64,000 nt of DNA from positions 3,038,001 to 3,102,000 of the forward strand of contig NZ_CP035280.1 of NCBI RefSeq assembly GCF_004103695.1, read 5' to 3'. The stretch is from Clostridium sp. JN-9. GTDB taxonomy: Bacteria; Bacillota; Clostridia; Clostridiales; Clostridiaceae. This document shows, in pieces, positions 1 through 11,795 of the stretch; the first letter of the stretch is position 1; the number at the start of each line of letters is the position of its first letter. The notes beneath the pieces were generated by a model. That model was not told the origin of the DNA. It ran no database searches and was given only the letters and a program-made list of their open reading frames with translations. The position numbers were made by a program, and so were the translations under genes.

Positions 1-383
1 ACTTTATAATTATCTGCCTGTCTCCATACAGTTTCAGTTTGCGGCTCAACACCACTTTTAGCATCTATAACTGTAACTGCACCATCAAGTACTCTTAATG
101 ACCTCTCAACCTCAACTGTAAAATCTACGTGTCCGGGTGTGTCTATAATATTTATAACATGATCTTTCCACATACAAGTTGTCGCAGCTGATGTTATTGT
201 TATACCTCTTTCTTGTTCCTGAACCATCCAGTCCATTGTAGCCTGGCCTTCATGGACTTCACCAATTTTATGGGTCTTACCTGTATAGAAAAGTATTCTT
301 TCTGTAGTAGTCGTTTTTCCAGCATCTATATGTGCCATTATTCCTATATTACGATACTTCTCTAATGGATACTCTCTTGCCAC
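1..383 (-). CDS. fusA: Elongation factor G, N-terminal 127 residues (cut by window edge)
   Basis: EF-G is the GTPase that drives tRNA/mRNA translocation on the ribosome. The visible part begins [18 protein letters not shown] and carries the P-loop [11 protein letters not shown] (residues 17-27), the switch I region with RGITI (59-63), and the G3 motif DTPGH (81-85) with its catalytic His. The start is GTG at 383, placed by homology and by a strong GAGGAGG site 7-8 bases upstream. It is the last visible gene of the str cluster rpsL-rpsG-fusA, 80 bases downstream of rpsG, with a strong hairpin in the gap. The C-terminal four fifths lie outside the window. A divergent EF-G paralogue is present at 33897-35981, so this is the canonical copy. 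Confidence 0.97.
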   Translation of the reverse strand, partial: MAREYPLEKYRNIGIMAHIDAGKTTTTERILFYTGKTHKIGEVHEGQATMDWMVQEQERGITITSAATTCMWKDHVINIIDTPGHVDFTVEVERSLRVLDGAVTVIDAKSGVEPQTETVWRQADNYK

Positions 384-421
384 TATTTTTTCCTCCTCTC
401 AAGCTGTGAATTTTAGATTTG

Positions 422-459
422 ACAAAACTGTTCCGGTAAGTGAACCAAAACAGTTTTGT
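422..459 (-). promoter_or_regulatory. Hairpin between rpsG and fusA
   Basis: An 11-bp perfect inverted repeat (ACAAAACTGTT at 422-432, AACAGTTTTGT at 449-459) encloses a second small stem (GGT/ACC). It lies between the rpsG stop and the fusA ribosome binding site. No T-run follows it on the minus strand, so it does not look like a factor-independent terminator. It could be an mRNA processing or stability element, or a translational control site; the function is inferred only. Confidence 0.5.
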
Positions 460-463
460 ATTA

Positions 464-1030
<567 letters not shown>

Positions 1031-1066
1031 TTAAATGCCGAAGACACAGCATCTTAATTCAAATTA

Positions 1067-1444
1067 TTATTTTTGCTTTGGTCTTTTTGCGCCATACTTA
1101 GATCTACTCTGCATTCTGTTAGCAACACCTGCTGAGTCTAAAGCACCTCTAACAATATGATACCTTACACCTGGAAGGTCTTTTACTCTTCCACCTCTTA
1201 TAAGAACAACACTATGCTCCTGTAAGTTATGTCCTACACCTGGAATATAAGCAGTTACTTCATAGCTGTTTGTAAGTCTTACTCTGGCAATTTTTCTTAA
1301 AGCTGAGTTAGGCTTCTTTGGCGTAGTAGTTTTAACTACAGTACATACTCCTCTTTTTTGAGGGCATTCTTTTAGTGCTGGTGCATTTGATTTGGTTGTT
1401 ATTGTCTTTCTGCCTTTTTTTACTAATTGGCTAATTGTTGGCAT
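1067..1444 (-). CDS. rpsL: 30S ribosomal protein S12
   Basis: Protein uS12, 125 residues, lines the decoding centre of the small subunit. The expected motifs are present: [11 protein letters not shown] at the N-terminus, [13 protein letters not shown] with the Lys residues where streptomycin resistance substitutions arise (Lys retained, so the sequence looks drug-sensitive), and [20 protein letters not shown] start preceded by GAAGGAGG. First gene of the rpsL-rpsG-fusA string and 83 bases downstream of the L7Ae-like gene, so probably part of one long rpoBC-str transcript. Length and ends are normal for the family. Confidence 0.98.
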   Translation of the reverse strand: MPTISQLVKKGRKTITTKSNAPALKECPQKRGVCTVVKTTTPKKPNSALRKIARVRLTNSYEVTAYIPGVGHNLQEHSVVLIRGGRVKDLPGVRYHIVRGALDSAGVANRMQSRSKYGAKRPKQK

Positions 1445-1527
1445 TAGTTACACCTCCTTCATAGTTTTCTTACAAACTTTTACTAACATACTTTTAAAAT
1501 GTATATTAAATTTTAGTTATAAGCTTA

Positions 1528-1770
1528 TTAATCATTTAGAATTAAAGCTGCTGATGCTCCTACGTCTATGCCACATAGTCTGCCTAATTCCTTCATTGTA
1601 TCAACATATTTAATTTCAACAGTATGTTCTTCAGCAAGACTTTTAACCTGCTGAATTAACTTTTCATCAGCATCACATGCAATATAAACAGTTTTTCCCT
1701 GTCCAGATTTAATGCATTTTATTGTCTGCTTTAACCCTATAGCTTTCTTACCTGTAAGCCTATGGACCAT
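1528..1770 (-). CDS. ybxF: L7Ae-family K-turn RNA-binding protein (YbxF-like)
   Basis: Small 80-residue protein of the L7Ae/L30e/S12e/Gadd45 family, of the kind Bacillus encodes between rpoC and rpsL (YbxF, reported to bind kink-turn RNA). The sequence has the family pattern: an N-terminal helix ending in GKKAIGLKQT, the VYIACDADEKL strand-turn, and the C-terminal LGRLCGIDVGASAALI, where the CGIDVGA segment matches the RNA-contact loop of L7Ae proteins. Good GGGAGGG site before the ATG. Its position in the rpoC-ybxF-rpsL string strengthens the call. The physiological role in clostridia is not established; ribosome association is inference from the family. Confidence 0.9.
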   Translation of the reverse strand: MVHRLTGKKAIGLKQTIKCIKSGQGKTVYIACDADEKLIQQVKSLAEEHTVEIKYVDTMKELGRLCGIDVGASAALILND

Positions 1771-1796
1771 AATTGACCCTCCCTATAGGAATAATG

Positions 1797-1848
1797 TTTG
1801 CAGGGCAAAGTTCTAATTACTGAATATTTAAAACTATGTCCCTGCAAA
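1797..1848 (-). promoter_or_regulatory. Inverted repeat between rpoC and the L7Ae-like gene
   Basis: TTTGCAGGG (1797-1805) pairs perfectly with CCCTGCAAA (1840-1848) around a 34-base AT-rich loop, immediately upstream of the ybxF ribosome binding site. No U-tract follows, so it is probably not a terminator. It may be an RNA processing or stability structure separating rpoBC from the str genes. Function not known. Confidence 0.35.
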
Positions 1849-1895
1849 AACATACAGATGTATTTTATCACTTTAAATTTATTATGTCAATAAAC

Positions 1896-4800
1896 TTAAA
1901 TCTTAGCATCTTCATTATTTGTTAAGCTTTTTTCTGGCTTTTCCTTTTCTGTATTAATTCTTACAGATCTATATCTAGTCATACCAGTTCCAGCTGGAAT
2001 CAGCTTACCAATTATTACATTTTCCTTTAGTCCAAGTAATGGATCAATTTTACCTTTTATTGCAGCATCTGTAAGAACTCTAGTTGTTTCCTGGAAGGAA
2101 GCTGCTGATAAAAATGAATCAGTTGCTAAAGCTGCTTTTGTTATTCCTAGTAATGCTATTCTGCCTTCTGCCGGTTTACCACCAGACTCTTCAACCTTTT
2201 TATTTGCATCTTCAAAGTCAAACATATCAATCAATACACCTGGCAGCAGATCAGTATCACCCTGATCTTCAACCTTTACTTTTCTTGTCATTTGCTTTAT
2301 TACGGTTTCAAGATGCTTATCATTTATATCAACACCTTGAAGTCTGTAAACTTTTTGAACTTCAGATAAAAGATAATTTTTTACACCGTTAACTCCCTTA
2401 ATTCTAATAACATCATGCGGGTTAACTGAACCTTCAGTTATCTCATCTCCAGCATTAATTATATCTCCATTTGAAACTTTAAGTCTTGAACCAAATGGTA
2501 TATCGTAGCTTACCTCTTCTCCGGAATCAGAAACTACAATAACAGTTCTCTTTTTCTTTGTGTCTTCCATTTTCACTGTTCCTGAAATTTCTGATACAAT
2601 TGCAAGTCCCTTAGGTTTTCTTGCTTCAAATAACTCTTCAACTCTTGGTAAACCTTGTGTAATATCTGATCCGGCAACACCACCAGTATGGAATGTTCTC
2701 ATTGTAAGCTGAGTTCCTGGTTCACCTATACTTTGTGCAGCAATTATTCCAACAGACTCGCCTATACTTATTTTTTTTGCTGTAGCCATATCCATACCAT
2801 AACATTTAGCGCAGACACCATGTCTTGATTTACAGGTAAATACAGATCTGATCTTTACTTTATTAATTCCGGCTTTCTCAACTTTTTCAGCAAGGTTAAC
2901 ATCCATATAAGTATCTCTAGGAACCAATACCTCACCAGTAGATGGATTGATTATATCCTCTGCTGAATATCTTCCTGTAAGTCTTTCCGTAAGAGACTCA
3001 ATTACTTCATTACCTTCTTTAATCTGTGATACTTCAAAGCCTTCCGTTGTTCCACAATCTTCTTCCCTTACAATTACATCCTGGCTGACATCTACCAATC
3101 TTCTAGTAAGATAACCTGAGTCAGCTGTCTTTAAAGCTGTATCAGCATTACCCTTTCTGGCACCATGAGTGGAAATGAAATATTCCAGGATATCCAGACC
3201 TTCTCTGAATGATGAACGAATTGGCAATTCAATAATTTTACCAGAAGGATTTGCCATAAGTCCTCTCATACCAGCCAATTGTTTTATCTGGCTTCTGGAA
3301 CCTCTGGCTCCAGAATCTGCCATCATGAATATTGGATTAAATCTATCCAGGTTATCCATTAGTGCATTTGCTATATCTTCTGTAGTTTTGGTCCATTTAT
3401 CAATAACTCTTTCATATCTTTCTTCTTCAGATATGAAACCTCTTCTATACATTTTTTCTATCTTATCAATGGCCGCATCAGCCTCTGCTAATAATTCTTT
3501 TTTAGCCTCTGGAACTACCATATCTGAAGTTGATACTGTTATTCCACTAACAGTAGAGTAATGATATCCCTTTGCCTTGATTTTATCAAGCATTATTGAC
3601 GTTTGAGTTGGTCCATGTTTTAAGTAGCATTTATCTATTATTTTACCTAAATTCTTCTTTGCAACCAAAAAGTCCACTTCAAGTTTAAATTCATTTTCAG
3701 GCTTGCTTCTATCAATAAATCCTAAATCCTGCGGTATGGATTCATTAAATATTAACTTTCCGGGTGTAGTTTCAATTATACCTGTCTTTAATTGTCCATC
3801 AACAGTTTTAAACATTTTTACCTTAATCTTAGCATGAACATCAATTTCTTTTAATTGATAAGCCATAAGTACTTCATCAACAGATGAAAATGCTTTACCT
3901 TCACCTTTGACACCATCTTTATCGATAGTTAAATAATATGATCCTAAAACCATATCCTGTGTAGGTACAACAACTGGTTTTCCATCAGATGGCTTTAATA
4001 TATTATGTGCTGCAAGCATTAAGAATCTTGCTTCTGCCTGAGCCTCAACAGATAATGGTACATGAACAGCCATCTGGTCACCATCAAAGTCAGCATTATA
4101 AGCAGTACATGCAAGTGGATGTAACTTAATAGCCCTGCCCTCTACCAGTATTGGCTGAAAAGCCTGAATTCCAAGTCTGTGTAGTGTAGGAGCACGATTA
4201 AGCAATACTGGATGATCTGAAATTACCTCTTCTAAAACATCCCATACCTGAGTCTGAACTCTTTCAACCATTCTCTTAGCGCTCTTTATATTATGTGCTA
4301 AACCACTTTGAACTAATTTCTTCATAACAAATGGTTTAAACAATTCAAGAGCCATTTCCTTTGGAAGTCCGCATTGATACATCTTTAGTTCTGGTCCTAC
4401 TACAATAACAGAACGTCCAGAGTAATCAACACGCTTACCAAGCAGATTTTGTCTGAATCTTCCTTGCTTTCCTTTTAACATATCAGATAATGATTTTAAA
4501 GGCCTGTTTCCTGGTCCAGTAACTGGTCTCCCTCTTCTTCCATTATCAATTAATGCATCAACAGCTTCCTGCAGCATTCTTTTTTCATTTCTTACTATTA
4601 TCTCTGGTGCTCCAAGATCTAATAATTTTTTCAATCTGTTATTTCTATTAATAACTCTTCTATATAAGTCGTTTAAGTCAGATGTGGCAAATCTTCCTCC
4701 ATCGAGCTGAACCATTGGTCTTAAATCAGGGGGAATTACCGGAATAACATCAATTATCATCCAGTCTGGCTTATTATGGGACTTTCTGAAGGATTCAACA

Positions 4801-5438
4801 ACCTCAAGTCTTCTTATAATCCTTATTCTCTTTTGTCCTGTACTTGTTTTTAAATCTTCCTTTAATTCAGCTGACAAGCGATCTAAGTCAAGCTCTTTCA
4901 GCAGTACCTTTACAGATTCAGCCCCCATGCCGGCAACGAAATTTTCTTCTCCATATTTATCGCAGGCCTCCCTATATTCCTTTTCATTCAGAAGCTGTTT
5001 CTTCAGTAGTGGTGTTTCCTTTGGATCTAACACAACATATGAAGCAAAATATAGAATCTTTTCCAATGCTCTTGGTGACATATCAAGAATAAGTCCCATT
5101 CTTGATGGTATGCCTTTAAAATACCATATATGAGAAACTGGAGCTGCTAATTCAATATGTCCCATTCTTTCACGTCTTACTTTAGCTTTTGTTACTTCAA
5201 CACCGCATCTATCGCATACAATTCCCTTATATCTAATTCTTTTATACTTTCCGCAGTGACATTCCCAGTCTTTTATTGGTCCAAATATTCTTTCACAAAA
5301 AAGACCATCTCTTTCTGGTTTTAAAGTCCTATAATTAATGGTTTCAGGTTTCTTCACTTCACCTCTTGACCATTCTCTTATTTTCTCCGGTGAAGCAAGA
5401 CCTATTTGTAGTGCATCAAAATTGTTTAATTCAAACAA
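1896..5438 (-). CDS. rpoC: DNA-directed RNA polymerase subunit beta'
   Basis: Catalytic beta' subunit, 1180 residues, normal for Firmicutes. Visible landmarks: the N-terminal zinc site C60, C62, C75, C78 ([12 protein letters not shown]...CDRCGVEV); the absolutely conserved magnesium-binding [12 protein letters not shown]; the second zinc cluster ending [13 protein letters not shown]; and the trigger-loop/bridge-helix region with [16 protein letters not shown]. The start is TTG at 5438 (F-E-L-N-N-F follows). The only nearby ATG, 8 bases upstream, is out of frame and sits at the GGGAGG ribosome binding site. It begins 21 bases after rpoB, so the two are co-transcribed and stoichiometric. C-terminal residues end [15 protein letters not shown]. 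No anomalies seen. Confidence 0.98.
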   Translation of the reverse strand: MFELNNFDALQIGLASPEKIREWSRGEVKKPETINYRTLKPERDGLFCERIFGPIKDWECHCGKYKRIRYKGIVCDRCGVEVTKAKVRRERMGHIELAAPVSHIWYFKGIPSRMGLILDMSPRALEKILYFASYVVLDPKETPLLKKQLLNEKEYREACDKYGEENFVAGMGAESVKVLLKELDLDRLSAELKEDLKTSTGQKRIRIIRRLEVVESFRKSHNKPDWMIIDVIPVIPPDLRPMVQLDGGRFATSDLNDLYRRVINRNNRLKKLLDLGAPEIIVRNEKRMLQEAVDALIDNGRRGRPVTGPGNRPLKSLSDMLKGKQGRFRQNLLGKRVDYSGRSVIVVGPELKMYQCGLPKEMALELFKPFVMKKLVQSGLAHNIKSAKRMVERVQTQVWDVLEEVISDHPVLLNRAPTLHRLGIQAFQPILVEGRAIKLHPLACTAYNADFDGDQMAVHVPLSVEAQAEARFLMLAAHNILKPSDGKPVVVPTQDMVLGSYYLTIDKDGVKGEGKAFSSVDEVLMAYQLKEIDVHAKIKVKMFKTVDGQLKTGIIETTPGKLIFNESIPQDLGFIDRSKPENEFKLEVDFLVAKKNLGKIIDKCYLKHGPTQTSIMLDKIKAKGYHYSTVSGITVSTSDMVVPEAKKELLAEADAAIDKIEKMYRRGFISEEERYERVIDKWTKTTEDIANALMDNLDRFNPIFMMADSGARGSRSQIKQLAGMRGLMANPSGKIIELPIRSSFREGLDILEYFISTHGARKGNADTALKTADSGYLTRRLVDVSQDVIVREEDCGTTEGFEVSQIKEGNEVIESLTERLTGRYSAEDIINPSTGEVLVPRDTYMDVNLAEKVEKAGINKVKIRSVFTCKSRHGVCAKCYGMDMATAKKISIGESVGIIAAQSIGEPGTQLTMRTFHTGGVAGSDITQGLPRVEELFEARKPKGLAIVSEISGTVKMEDTKKKRTVIVVSDSGEEVSYDIPFGSRLKVSNGDIINAGDEITEGSVNPHDVIRIKGVNGVKNYLLSEVQKVYRLQGVDINDKHLETVIKQMTRKVKVEDQGDTDLLPGVLIDMFDFEDANKKVEESGGKPAEGRIALLGITKAALATDSFLSAASFQETTRVLTDAAIKGKIDPLLGLKENVIIGKLIPAGTGMTRYRSVRINTEKEKPEKSLTNNEDAKI

Positions 5439-5459
5439 GGGTACATCCTCCCTTCAAAA

Positions 5460-8400
5460 TTAATGTTCATCATTAAAATCATCAATTTCCAAATCACTCT
5501 GAAGCTCATCTAATGGTAAATCATCATAATCTATATCATCTTCTAAATCTGTTTCGGAATTGCTGTCATCATTTTCATCTTTATACTCTGCATCTGGTAC
5601 TGGAGGGACATCATCCTCTGTTCCTTCAATATTTACTTCAAGATCTTCAGCTTCATCATCAACAGATTCCTTAATTTTAATCTCTTTATTTTCATCATTT
5701 AATACTTTAACATCAAGACATAATGCCTGAAGTTCCTTAATAAGTACTTTAAATGATTCTGGTACTCCTGGCTCAGGGATGTTTTCACCCTTCACTATTG
5801 CCTCATAAGTTTTTACTCTTCCTACAACATCATCAGATTTAACAGTTAATATTTCCTGAAGTGTATGTGCTGCACCATATGCCTCTAATGCCCAAACTTC
5901 CATTTCTCCAAATCTTTGTCCGCCAAATTGAGCTTTACCTCCTAAAGGCTGCTGCGTAACTAATGAATAAGGTCCTGTTGATCTGGCATGAATCTTATCA
6001 TCTACTAAGTGAGCAAGTTTTAGAATATACATATATCCTACCGTTACCCTGCTATCAAATGCTTCTCCGGTTCTTCCATCATACAGCATTGTTTTACCAT
6101 CTGCATCATATCCGGCCTTCTTTAAACATTCAACAATCTCTTCTTCCCTGGCACCATCAAAAACTGGTGTTGCAATGTGCCAGCCTAATTCACTAGCTGC
6201 CCATCCTAAATGAACTTCAAGTACCTGCCCAATGTTCATACGTGAAGGAACACCCAATGGATTTAAGCATATCTGAAGTGGTCTTCCATCTGGCAGGAAA
6301 GGCATATCTTCTTCAGGTAAAACTCTTGATATAACACCTTTATTACCATGTCTGCCAGCCATTTTATCTCCAACTGATATTTTTCTTTTCTGAGCTATAT
6401 AACATCTAACAAGTTTATTAACTCCTGGAGGTAATTCGTCTCCATTTTCCCTTGTAAATACTTTTACATCTACAATTATGCCTGCTTCACCATGAGGAAC
6501 TCTAAGCGAAGTATCTCTGACTTCTCTTGCCTTTTCACCGAATATAGCTCTTAGAAGCCTTTCTTCAGCTGTTAACTCTGTTTCTCCCTTTGGGGTTACC
6601 TTACCAACTAAAATATCCCCTGATCTAACCTCTGCTCCTATTCTTATAATTCCTCTCTCGTCTATATCTTTAAGAGCATCTTCACCTACATTTGGAATAT
6701 CCCTGGTTATTTCTTCAGGTCCGAGCTTTGTATCCCTGGCTTCTGCCTCATACTCTTCAATATGAATAGAAGTAAATACATCCTCTCTAACTAATTCTTC
6801 AGAAATAAGCATAGCATCTTCGTAGTTATAGCCTTCCCATGTAATAAATCCCATACGAATATTTTTGCCTAATGCAATTTCACCTAAATCAGTAGATGGT
6901 CCGTCTGCTAAAACTGTACCCTTTTCTACTCTTTCATTTTTGCTTACAATAGGTCTTTGATTTATACATGTTCCCTGATTTGATCTCTTGAATTTTAATA
7001 GTCTGTAAATATCCGTACCACCGTCAGAATCTCTTTTAACTCTTATTTCATTAGCACTAACATAGGATACAGCTCCGGCATTTTTAGCCTTTGGTAGCAC
7101 CCCTGAATCAACTGCAGCTTTATATTCTATTCCTGTACCAACAATTGGAGCCTGCGGCTTAAGTAATGGAACTGCCTGACGCTGCATGTTTGATCCCATT
7201 AGGGCACGGCTGGCATCATCATTTTCCAAAAATGGTATCATTGCAGTTGCTACAGATACTAATTGTCTTGGAGACACATCCATTAAATCTACCTCTGTAT
7301 TAGGTACCAATATAACATCTTCAAGTGATCTGACAGTTACCTTTTTATCTATAAAATGTCCCTCATCATCAAGAGGTTCATTAGATTTAGCAATCAAGTA
7401 TTGATCTTCTTCATCAGCAGTCATATAAGTTATATCCTTTGTTACAATTCCTGCTTTCTTATCAATTCTTCTATAAGGCGTTTCAATAAATCCATATTCA
7501 TTAACTCTTGCATATGTAGCTAAAGAGTTAATTAAGCCTATATTAGGTCCTTCTGGAGTTTCTATAGGACACATTCTGCCATAATGTGAATGATGAACGT
7601 CTCTTACTTCAAATCCAGCTCTTTCTCTGGATAATCCACCTGGTCCTAATGCTGAAAGTCTTCTCTTATGAGTTAACTCTGACAATGGGTTGGTCTGATC
7701 CATAAATTGTGACAGCTGAGAACTGCCAAAGAACTCTTTTATAGCCGCTGCCACTGGTCTTATATTTATTAAGGCCTGAGGTGTTATTACTTCCTGGTCC
7801 TGAATCGTCATTCTTTCCTTGACAACTCTTTCCATTCTGGAAAGACCTATTCTAAATTGGTTTTGTAACAATTCGCCTACAGATCTTAGTCTCCTGTTTC
7901 CTAAATGATCTATGTCATCGGTATTTCCAACATTATAAGTTAATCCTAATTCGTAACTTATAGTTGCATATATATCGTCCCTGATAATATGCTTAGGGAT
8001 CAATTCATGAATTCTCTTTTTTATCTGTTCCTTAATTTCGGCTTCATCATTTGAGTTATCCAGTATTTCCTTTAATGTTGGATAATGCACATTTTCTTTT
8101 ATATTTAAATCGCTTATATCAAATTCGACAAATTTATGTATGTCTACAAAATGATTTCCAATTACTTTATGAACCTTATCTTCAACTTCAATTTTTACAG
8201 TATTAATTCCACTATTTTGAATATCTAATGCTACGTCTCTGTCAATTCTTTCTCCTTTTTGGACAAAAATCTCTCCAGTCTGTGGATTTACGATATCTTC
8301 TGCAGCAATTTGATTAGCAATTCTTAAATGCAATGCTAATTTCTTGTTAAATTTATATCTTCCTACTCTAGATAAGTCATATCTTTTTGGGTCAAAAAAT

Positions 8401-9173
8401 AGAACATCAATTAGTGATAAAGCGCTATCAACAGTTGGAGGCTCACCTGGTCTTAGTCTTTTATAGACTTCCAGTAAAGCTTCATCTCTGGTTTTAGTAT
8501 TATCTTTTTCAATTGTTGCTTTTAATCTTTCATCGTCTCCAAATAGTTCAACAACTTCAGCATCTGTACCATATCCCAATGCTCTTGCAAGAATAGTTAT
8601 TGGTAGTTTCCTTGTTTTATCTATTCTAACGTAAATAACATCATTTGAATCTGTTTCGTACTCAAGCCATGCTCCTCTATTTGGTATTACTGTAGCAGAA
8701 TAAAGCTTCTTACCAGTTTTATCCACAGACATGTCATAATACACACCCGGTGATCTTACCAGCTGACTTACAATAACTCTTTCTGCTCCGTTGATTATAA
8801 AAGTTCCTTGCTCTGTCATGAGAGGAAAATCTCCCATAAATACTTCTTGTTCCTTTACTTCTCCAGTTTCCTTATTAAGTAGTCTTACTTTGACCTTTAA
8901 AGGTGCTGCATAAGTAGCATCTCTTTCCTTACATTCTTCAACTTGATACTTGATGTTTTCTAAGTCAAGTTTGTATCCGACAAATTCCAGGTTTAAGTTA
9001 CCTGTATAATCCTGAATAGGATTAATATCGTCAAAAACTTCCTGCAGACCTTCCTTTAAGAACCAATCGTAGGAATCCAATTGAACTTCAATTAGGTTAG
9101 GCATTTCTGCTACTTCTTTAAGTTTTGAAAAGTTCATTCTTGTTCTTTTGCCAACTTTGACAGGATGTACCAT
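5460..9173 (-). CDS. rpoB: DNA-directed RNA polymerase subunit beta
   Basis: Beta subunit, 1237 residues, target of rifampicin. The rifampicin cluster is visible as [20 protein letters not shown] followed by [17 protein letters not shown], with the drug-contact residues of sensitive enzymes. [13 protein letters not shown] and the C-terminal [24 protein letters not shown] stretch, which docks onto beta', are intact. ATG start with AAGGGGTG upstream. The last about 75 residues form a strongly acidic, low-complexity tail (runs such as [18 protein letters not shown]). Such tails vary in length between clostridial RpoB proteins and their role is unclear. It has its own promoter in the 290-base gap after rplL, in addition to any read-through past the rplL attenuator. 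Confidence 0.98.
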   Translation of the reverse strand: MVHPVKVGKRTRMNFSKLKEVAEMPNLIEVQLDSYDWFLKEGLQEVFDDINPIQDYTGNLNLEFVGYKLDLENIKYQVEECKERDATYAAPLKVKVRLLNKETGEVKEQEVFMGDFPLMTEQGTFIINGAERVIVSQLVRSPGVYYDMSVDKTGKKLYSATVIPNRGAWLEYETDSNDVIYVRIDKTRKLPITILARALGYGTDAEVVELFGDDERLKATIEKDNTKTRDEALLEVYKRLRPGEPPTVDSALSLIDVLFFDPKRYDLSRVGRYKFNKKLALHLRIANQIAAEDIVNPQTGEIFVQKGERIDRDVALDIQNSGINTVKIEVEDKVHKVIGNHFVDIHKFVEFDISDLNIKENVHYPTLKEILDNSNDEAEIKEQIKKRIHELIPKHIIRDDIYATISYELGLTYNVGNTDDIDHLGNRRLRSVGELLQNQFRIGLSRMERVVKERMTIQDQEVITPQALINIRPVAAAIKEFFGSSQLSQFMDQTNPLSELTHKRRLSALGPGGLSRERAGFEVRDVHHSHYGRMCPIETPEGPNIGLINSLATYARVNEYGFIETPYRRIDKKAGIVTKDITYMTADEEDQYLIAKSNEPLDDEGHFIDKKVTVRSLEDVILVPNTEVDLMDVSPRQLVSVATAMIPFLENDDASRALMGSNMQRQAVPLLKPQAPIVGTGIEYKAAVDSGVLPKAKNAGAVSYVSANEIRVKRDSDGGTDIYRLLKFKRSNQGTCINQRPIVSKNERVEKGTVLADGPSTDLGEIALGKNIRMGFITWEGYNYEDAMLISEELVREDVFTSIHIEEYEAEARDTKLGPEEITRDIPNVGEDALKDIDERGIIRIGAEVRSGDILVGKVTPKGETELTAEERLLRAIFGEKAREVRDTSLRVPHGEAGIIVDVKVFTRENGDELPPGVNKLVRCYIAQKRKISVGDKMAGRHGNKGVISRVLPEEDMPFLPDGRPLQICLNPLGVPSRMNIGQVLEVHLGWAASELGWHIATPVFDGAREEEIVECLKKAGYDADGKTMLYDGRTGEAFDSRVTVGYMYILKLAHLVDDKIHARSTGPYSLVTQQPLGGKAQFGGQRFGEMEVWALEAYGAAHTLQEILTVKSDDVVGRVKTYEAIVKGENIPEPGVPESFKVLIKELQALCLDVKVLNDENKEIKIKESVDDEAEDLEVNIEGTEDDVPPVPDAEYKDENDDSNSETDLEDDIDYDDLPLDELQSDLEIDDFNDEH

Positions 9174-9347
9174 TGACTTTCACCCCTTGCATAAACTAAA
9201 AATAACCAAAAACACAACAGTTTATAGATTTATGTCTTTGGAATAAATACACTATTATAAAATAGTATTGCCTTTTATGTAAAAAAAATTCAGTACTTGT
9301 AAAACTTGTATAGTTTCGCATTGTAACTAATAATCAATGCAATTAAT

Positions 9348-9377
9348 TATATTATCATATAAATATTCTATTGTCAA
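9348..9377 (-). promoter_or_regulatory. Candidate sigma-A promoter for rpoBC
   Basis: On the minus strand TTGACA (9372-9377) is separated by 18 bases from TAATAT (9348-9353). It lies between the rplL terminator hairpin and rpoB and would give an rpoB leader of about 170 bases. The -35 box is a perfect consensus match. Prediction from sequence only. Confidence 0.6.
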
Positions 9378-9418
9378 TGCAAGTAACAAAACTTTTACTA
9401 TTATTCTTATATATACTT

Positions 9419-9450
9419 AAAAAGAGGCACTTAATGAAAAGTGCCTCTTT
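9419..9450 (-). terminator. Attenuator/terminator after rplL
   Basis: A 12-bp perfect stem, AAAGAGGCACTT (9421-9432) with AAGTGCCTCTTT (9439-9450) and a 6-base loop, is followed on the minus strand by TTTTTAA. It lies 18 bases after the rplL stop and before rpoB. It would let L10/L12 be made in excess over RNA polymerase, the usual arrangement in bacteria. Confidence 0.8.
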
Positions 9451-9467
9451 CTGACAAACACTAATAA

Positions 9468-9833
9468 CTATTTTAATTCAACTTCTGCTCCAACTTCTGT
9501 AAGTTTTGTTTTAATTGATTCTGCTTCGTCTTTGCTTACAGCTTCTTTAAGTGTCTTTGGAGCTCCGTCTACTAATTCCTTAGCATCCTTTAATCCAAGA
9601 CCAGTTATTTCTCTTACTGCTTTTATAACTTTAATTTTTTCTGATCCAATGCTCTTTAATACTACATCGAACTCAGTTTTTTCTTCTGCAGCTGGAGCTG
9701 CAGCACCAGCACCTGCTGCTGCAACTGGAGCAGCTGCGCTTACACCAAACTCTTCTTCACATGCTTTTACTAATTCATTTAATTCTAAAACACTCATTTC
9801 CTTTATAGCTTGAATGATTTCTTCTTTATTCAT
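9468..9833 (-). CDS. rplL: 50S ribosomal protein L7/L12
   Basis: Protein bL12, 121 residues, the multicopy stalk protein that recruits translation factors. It has the N-terminal dimerisation domain ([20 protein letters not shown]), an Ala/Pro-rich hinge near residues 35-50, and the C-terminal factor-binding domain with [21 protein letters not shown] and [14 protein letters not shown] start with GGAGGTG. It directly follows rplJ (24 bases), whose product anchors L12 dimers to the ribosome, and is followed by a strong hairpin terminator. Confidence 0.98.
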   Translation of the reverse strand: MNKEEIIQAIKEMSVLELNELVKACEEEFGVSAAAPVAAAGAGAAAPAAEEKTEFDVVLKSIGSEKIKVIKAVREITGLGLKDAKELVDGAPKTLKEAVSKDEAESIKTKLTEVGAEVELK

Positions 9834-9857
9834 AATTAAGCACCTCCAATAATTTTA

Positions 9858-10358
9858 TTAAGCTTCTTTTGATTCTTTTGATTCTTTAATAGCATTTAAT
9901 AAGTATACAAAACTTGATAATGGAGCTTTGAAGCTTCCAAGAAGTTTTGCAATAAGAACATCCTTTGATGGAATGCTGGCAATTTGTTCAATTGTTTGTG
10001 CATCATAAACTTTTCCATCAATGATACCGCCTTTTAATTCCAACTTTTTATGTTTTCCAGCAAAATTCTTTAATATTCTTGCTGGTGCAGTAGCATCTTC
10101 ATATCCAAAAGATACTGAAATTGGTCCGTCTATAATACTTGTAGCTTCTTCAAAGCCACATTCCTTAGCAGCTAAAGTTGTCAAAGTATTTTTAAAGACT
10201 CTGTACTCAATACCTGCATCTCTTAATTGTTTTCTAAGTTCTGTATCCTCTTCAACAGTTAAGCCTTGGTATTTAGAAAATACTATGCCTTGAGCTTTTT
10301 CAAACTTTTCCTTTATTGCTAATACTTTTGCTTCTTTTAATTCCCTGTTTTTACTCAC
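9858..10358 (-). CDS. rplJ: 50S ribosomal protein L10
   Basis: Protein uL10, 166 residues, base of the L10(L12)n stalk and the autogenous regulator of its operon. The globular N-terminal domain is recognisable ([51 protein letters not shown]), followed by the helical tail that binds L12 dimers ([21 protein letters not shown]). The start is GTG at 10358, 8 bases after a GGAGGTGG site. An L10-type leader structure lies upstream, matching the known feedback control of rplJL mRNA by L10-L12 complexes in Firmicutes. Confidence 0.97.
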   Translation of the reverse strand: MSKNRELKEAKVLAIKEKFEKAQGIVFSKYQGLTVEEDTELRKQLRDAGIEYRVFKNTLTTLAAKECGFEEATSIIDGPISVSFGYEDATAPARILKNFAGKHKKLELKGGIIDGKVYDAQTIEQIASIPSKDVLIAKLLGSFKAPLSSFVYLLNAIKESKESKEA

Positions 10359-10379
10359 TGCTTGCCACCTCCTTACAGT

Positions 10380-10500
10380 TATAAGTACAAATCATATAAT
10401 TAAAGGTCCCTCCATAGACATGAAGAGACCAATTGTAATCAATTATGTTCTCCTCGGCAGGCCCTTATGGTTACGCTTATGCACCTACTGTCTGTGGAAA
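10380..10500 (-). promoter_or_regulatory. L10 (rplJL) ribosomal protein leader
   Basis: The untranslated region before rplJ contains, on the minus strand, the conserved blocks of the Firmicutes L10 leader: ACAGTAGGTGC, TAAGCGTAACCATAAGGG and CCTGCCGAGGAGAAC (about 10447-10492), then a hairpin GGTCTCTTCATG...GGAGGGACC nearer the gene. In Bacillus this RNA binds the L10-L12 complex and attenuates rplJL expression. The match is by motif recognition; exact boundaries are approximate. Confidence 0.75.
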
Positions 10501-10551
10501 ATTTTTATTCAACTTTTTGTATTATAACATTTACTGTATGCTAAGTCAATA

Positions 10552-11241
10552 CTACTCTAATACTTTTGTTGGGTTTATTTTAACTCCAGGTCCCATAGTA
10601 CTTGAAACAACTACTGACTTAATGTATTGACCTTTTGCTGCAACTGGTTTAGCTTTTACTATAGCTTCCATTAAAGCATGGAAGTTAGTAGCTAATTTTT
10701 CAGATTCAAATGATTTCTTTCCTATTGGAACGTGAACGATAGAAGTTTTATCAACTCTATATTCTACCTTACCAGCTTTAATGTCTGATAATGCTTTTGC
10801 TACATCAAATGTAACAGTTCCTGATTTAGGGTTAGGCATTAATCCCTTAGGTCCTAATACTCTACCTAGTCTACCAACAACACCCATCATATCAGGTGTA
10901 GCTACGACTACATCAAAATCAAACCAATTTTCTTTTTGAATTTTATCTAAATATTCTTCTGCTCCTACATAATCTGCTCCAGCAGCCTCGGCTTCCTTAG
11001 CCTTTTCGCCTTTAGCGAACACTAAAACTTTAACAGTTTTTCCTGTTCCATGAGGAAGCACAACAGCTCCTCTAACCTGCTGATCTGCATGCCTTGGGTC
11101 AACGCCAAGTCTAACAGCCAGTTCAATTGTTTCATCAAACTTAGCTTTGGATGTTTTAACAACTAATTCCATTGCCTCAGCTGGTGTATATAATACATTT
11201 TTATCAATAAGCTTAGCACTTTCATTATAATTCTTTCCCAT
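10552..11241 (-). CDS. rplA: 50S ribosomal protein L1
   Basis: Protein uL1, 229 residues, forms the mobile L1 stalk near the E site and represses translation of its own operon in many bacteria. Recognised by [60 protein letters not shown] and the C-terminal [11 protein letters not shown]-type ending (here [17 protein letters not shown]). ATG start with AAAGGAGG upstream. It follows rplK by 56 bases; no terminator is visible in the gap, so rplK-rplA form one unit. No oddities. Confidence 0.98.
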   Translation of the reverse strand: MGKNYNESAKLIDKNVLYTPAEAMELVVKTSKAKFDETIELAVRLGVDPRHADQQVRGAVVLPHGTGKTVKVLVFAKGEKAKEAEAAGADYVGAEEYLDKIQKENWFDFDVVVATPDMMGVVGRLGRVLGPKGLMPNPKSGTVTFDVAKALSDIKAGKVEYRVDKTSIVHVPIGKKSFESEKLATNFHALMEAIVKAKPVAAKGQYIKSVVVSSTMGPGVKINPTKVLE

Positions 11242-11297
11242 ATGCCAATCCTCCTTTGTGGTATTAACGGTTTTTACCTCCCACTAATTTAAGTTAA

Positions 11298-11723
11298 CTA
11301 TTCTTCTACAGTTATTCCCATACTTCTTGCAGTTCCTGCAATCATGCTCATAGCTGATTCAACTGAAGCTGCATTTAAGTCAGGCATTTTTGTTTCAGCA
11401 ATCTGCTTTAGCTGAGCCTTAGTGATTTTTGCAACTTTTGTCTTGTTAGGAACTCCTGAGCCGCTCTCAATTCCAACTGCTTTCTTTAAAAGAACAGCTG
11501 CTGGTGGAGTCTTTAGTATAAAACTAAAAGATCTATCCTGATATACTGTGATTACGACTGGAATTATTAAACCTGCCTGTTGGGCAGTTTTGGCATTAAA
11601 TTCCTTACAGAAACCCATAATGTTTACACCATGCTGACCTAAAGCTGGACCAACTGGTGGTGCTGGAGTAGCTTTTCCTGCAGGAAGCTGAAGCTTAATC
11701 ATTCCTACTACTTTCTTAGCCAT
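11298..11723 (-). CDS. rplK: 50S ribosomal protein L11
   Basis: Protein uL11, 141 residues, binds the GTPase-associated centre of 23S rRNA and is needed for stringent-factor activation; it is the partner site of thiopeptide antibiotics. The N-terminal [22 protein letters not shown] loop region with the conserved prolines and the C-terminal rRNA-binding domain ([33 protein letters not shown]) are intact. The reading frame is open to 11771, but the family N-terminus [15 protein letters not shown] and a TAGGAGG site 8-9 bases upstream place the ATG at 11723. Lies 72 bases after nusG, in the usual nusG-rplK-rplA order. Confidence 0.97.
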   Translation of the reverse strand: MAKKVVGMIKLQLPAGKATPAPPVGPALGQHGVNIMGFCKEFNAKTAQQAGLIIPVVITVYQDRSFSFILKTPPAAVLLKKAVGIESGSGVPNKTKVAKITKAQLKQIAETKMPDLNAASVESAMSMIAGTARSMGITVEE

Positions 11724-11795
11724 GTATTTATACCTCCTATTATGTGGTAATACGGACTTTAGTCCTCCCACTTATTAAGACTTTCGTCTTTTTAG

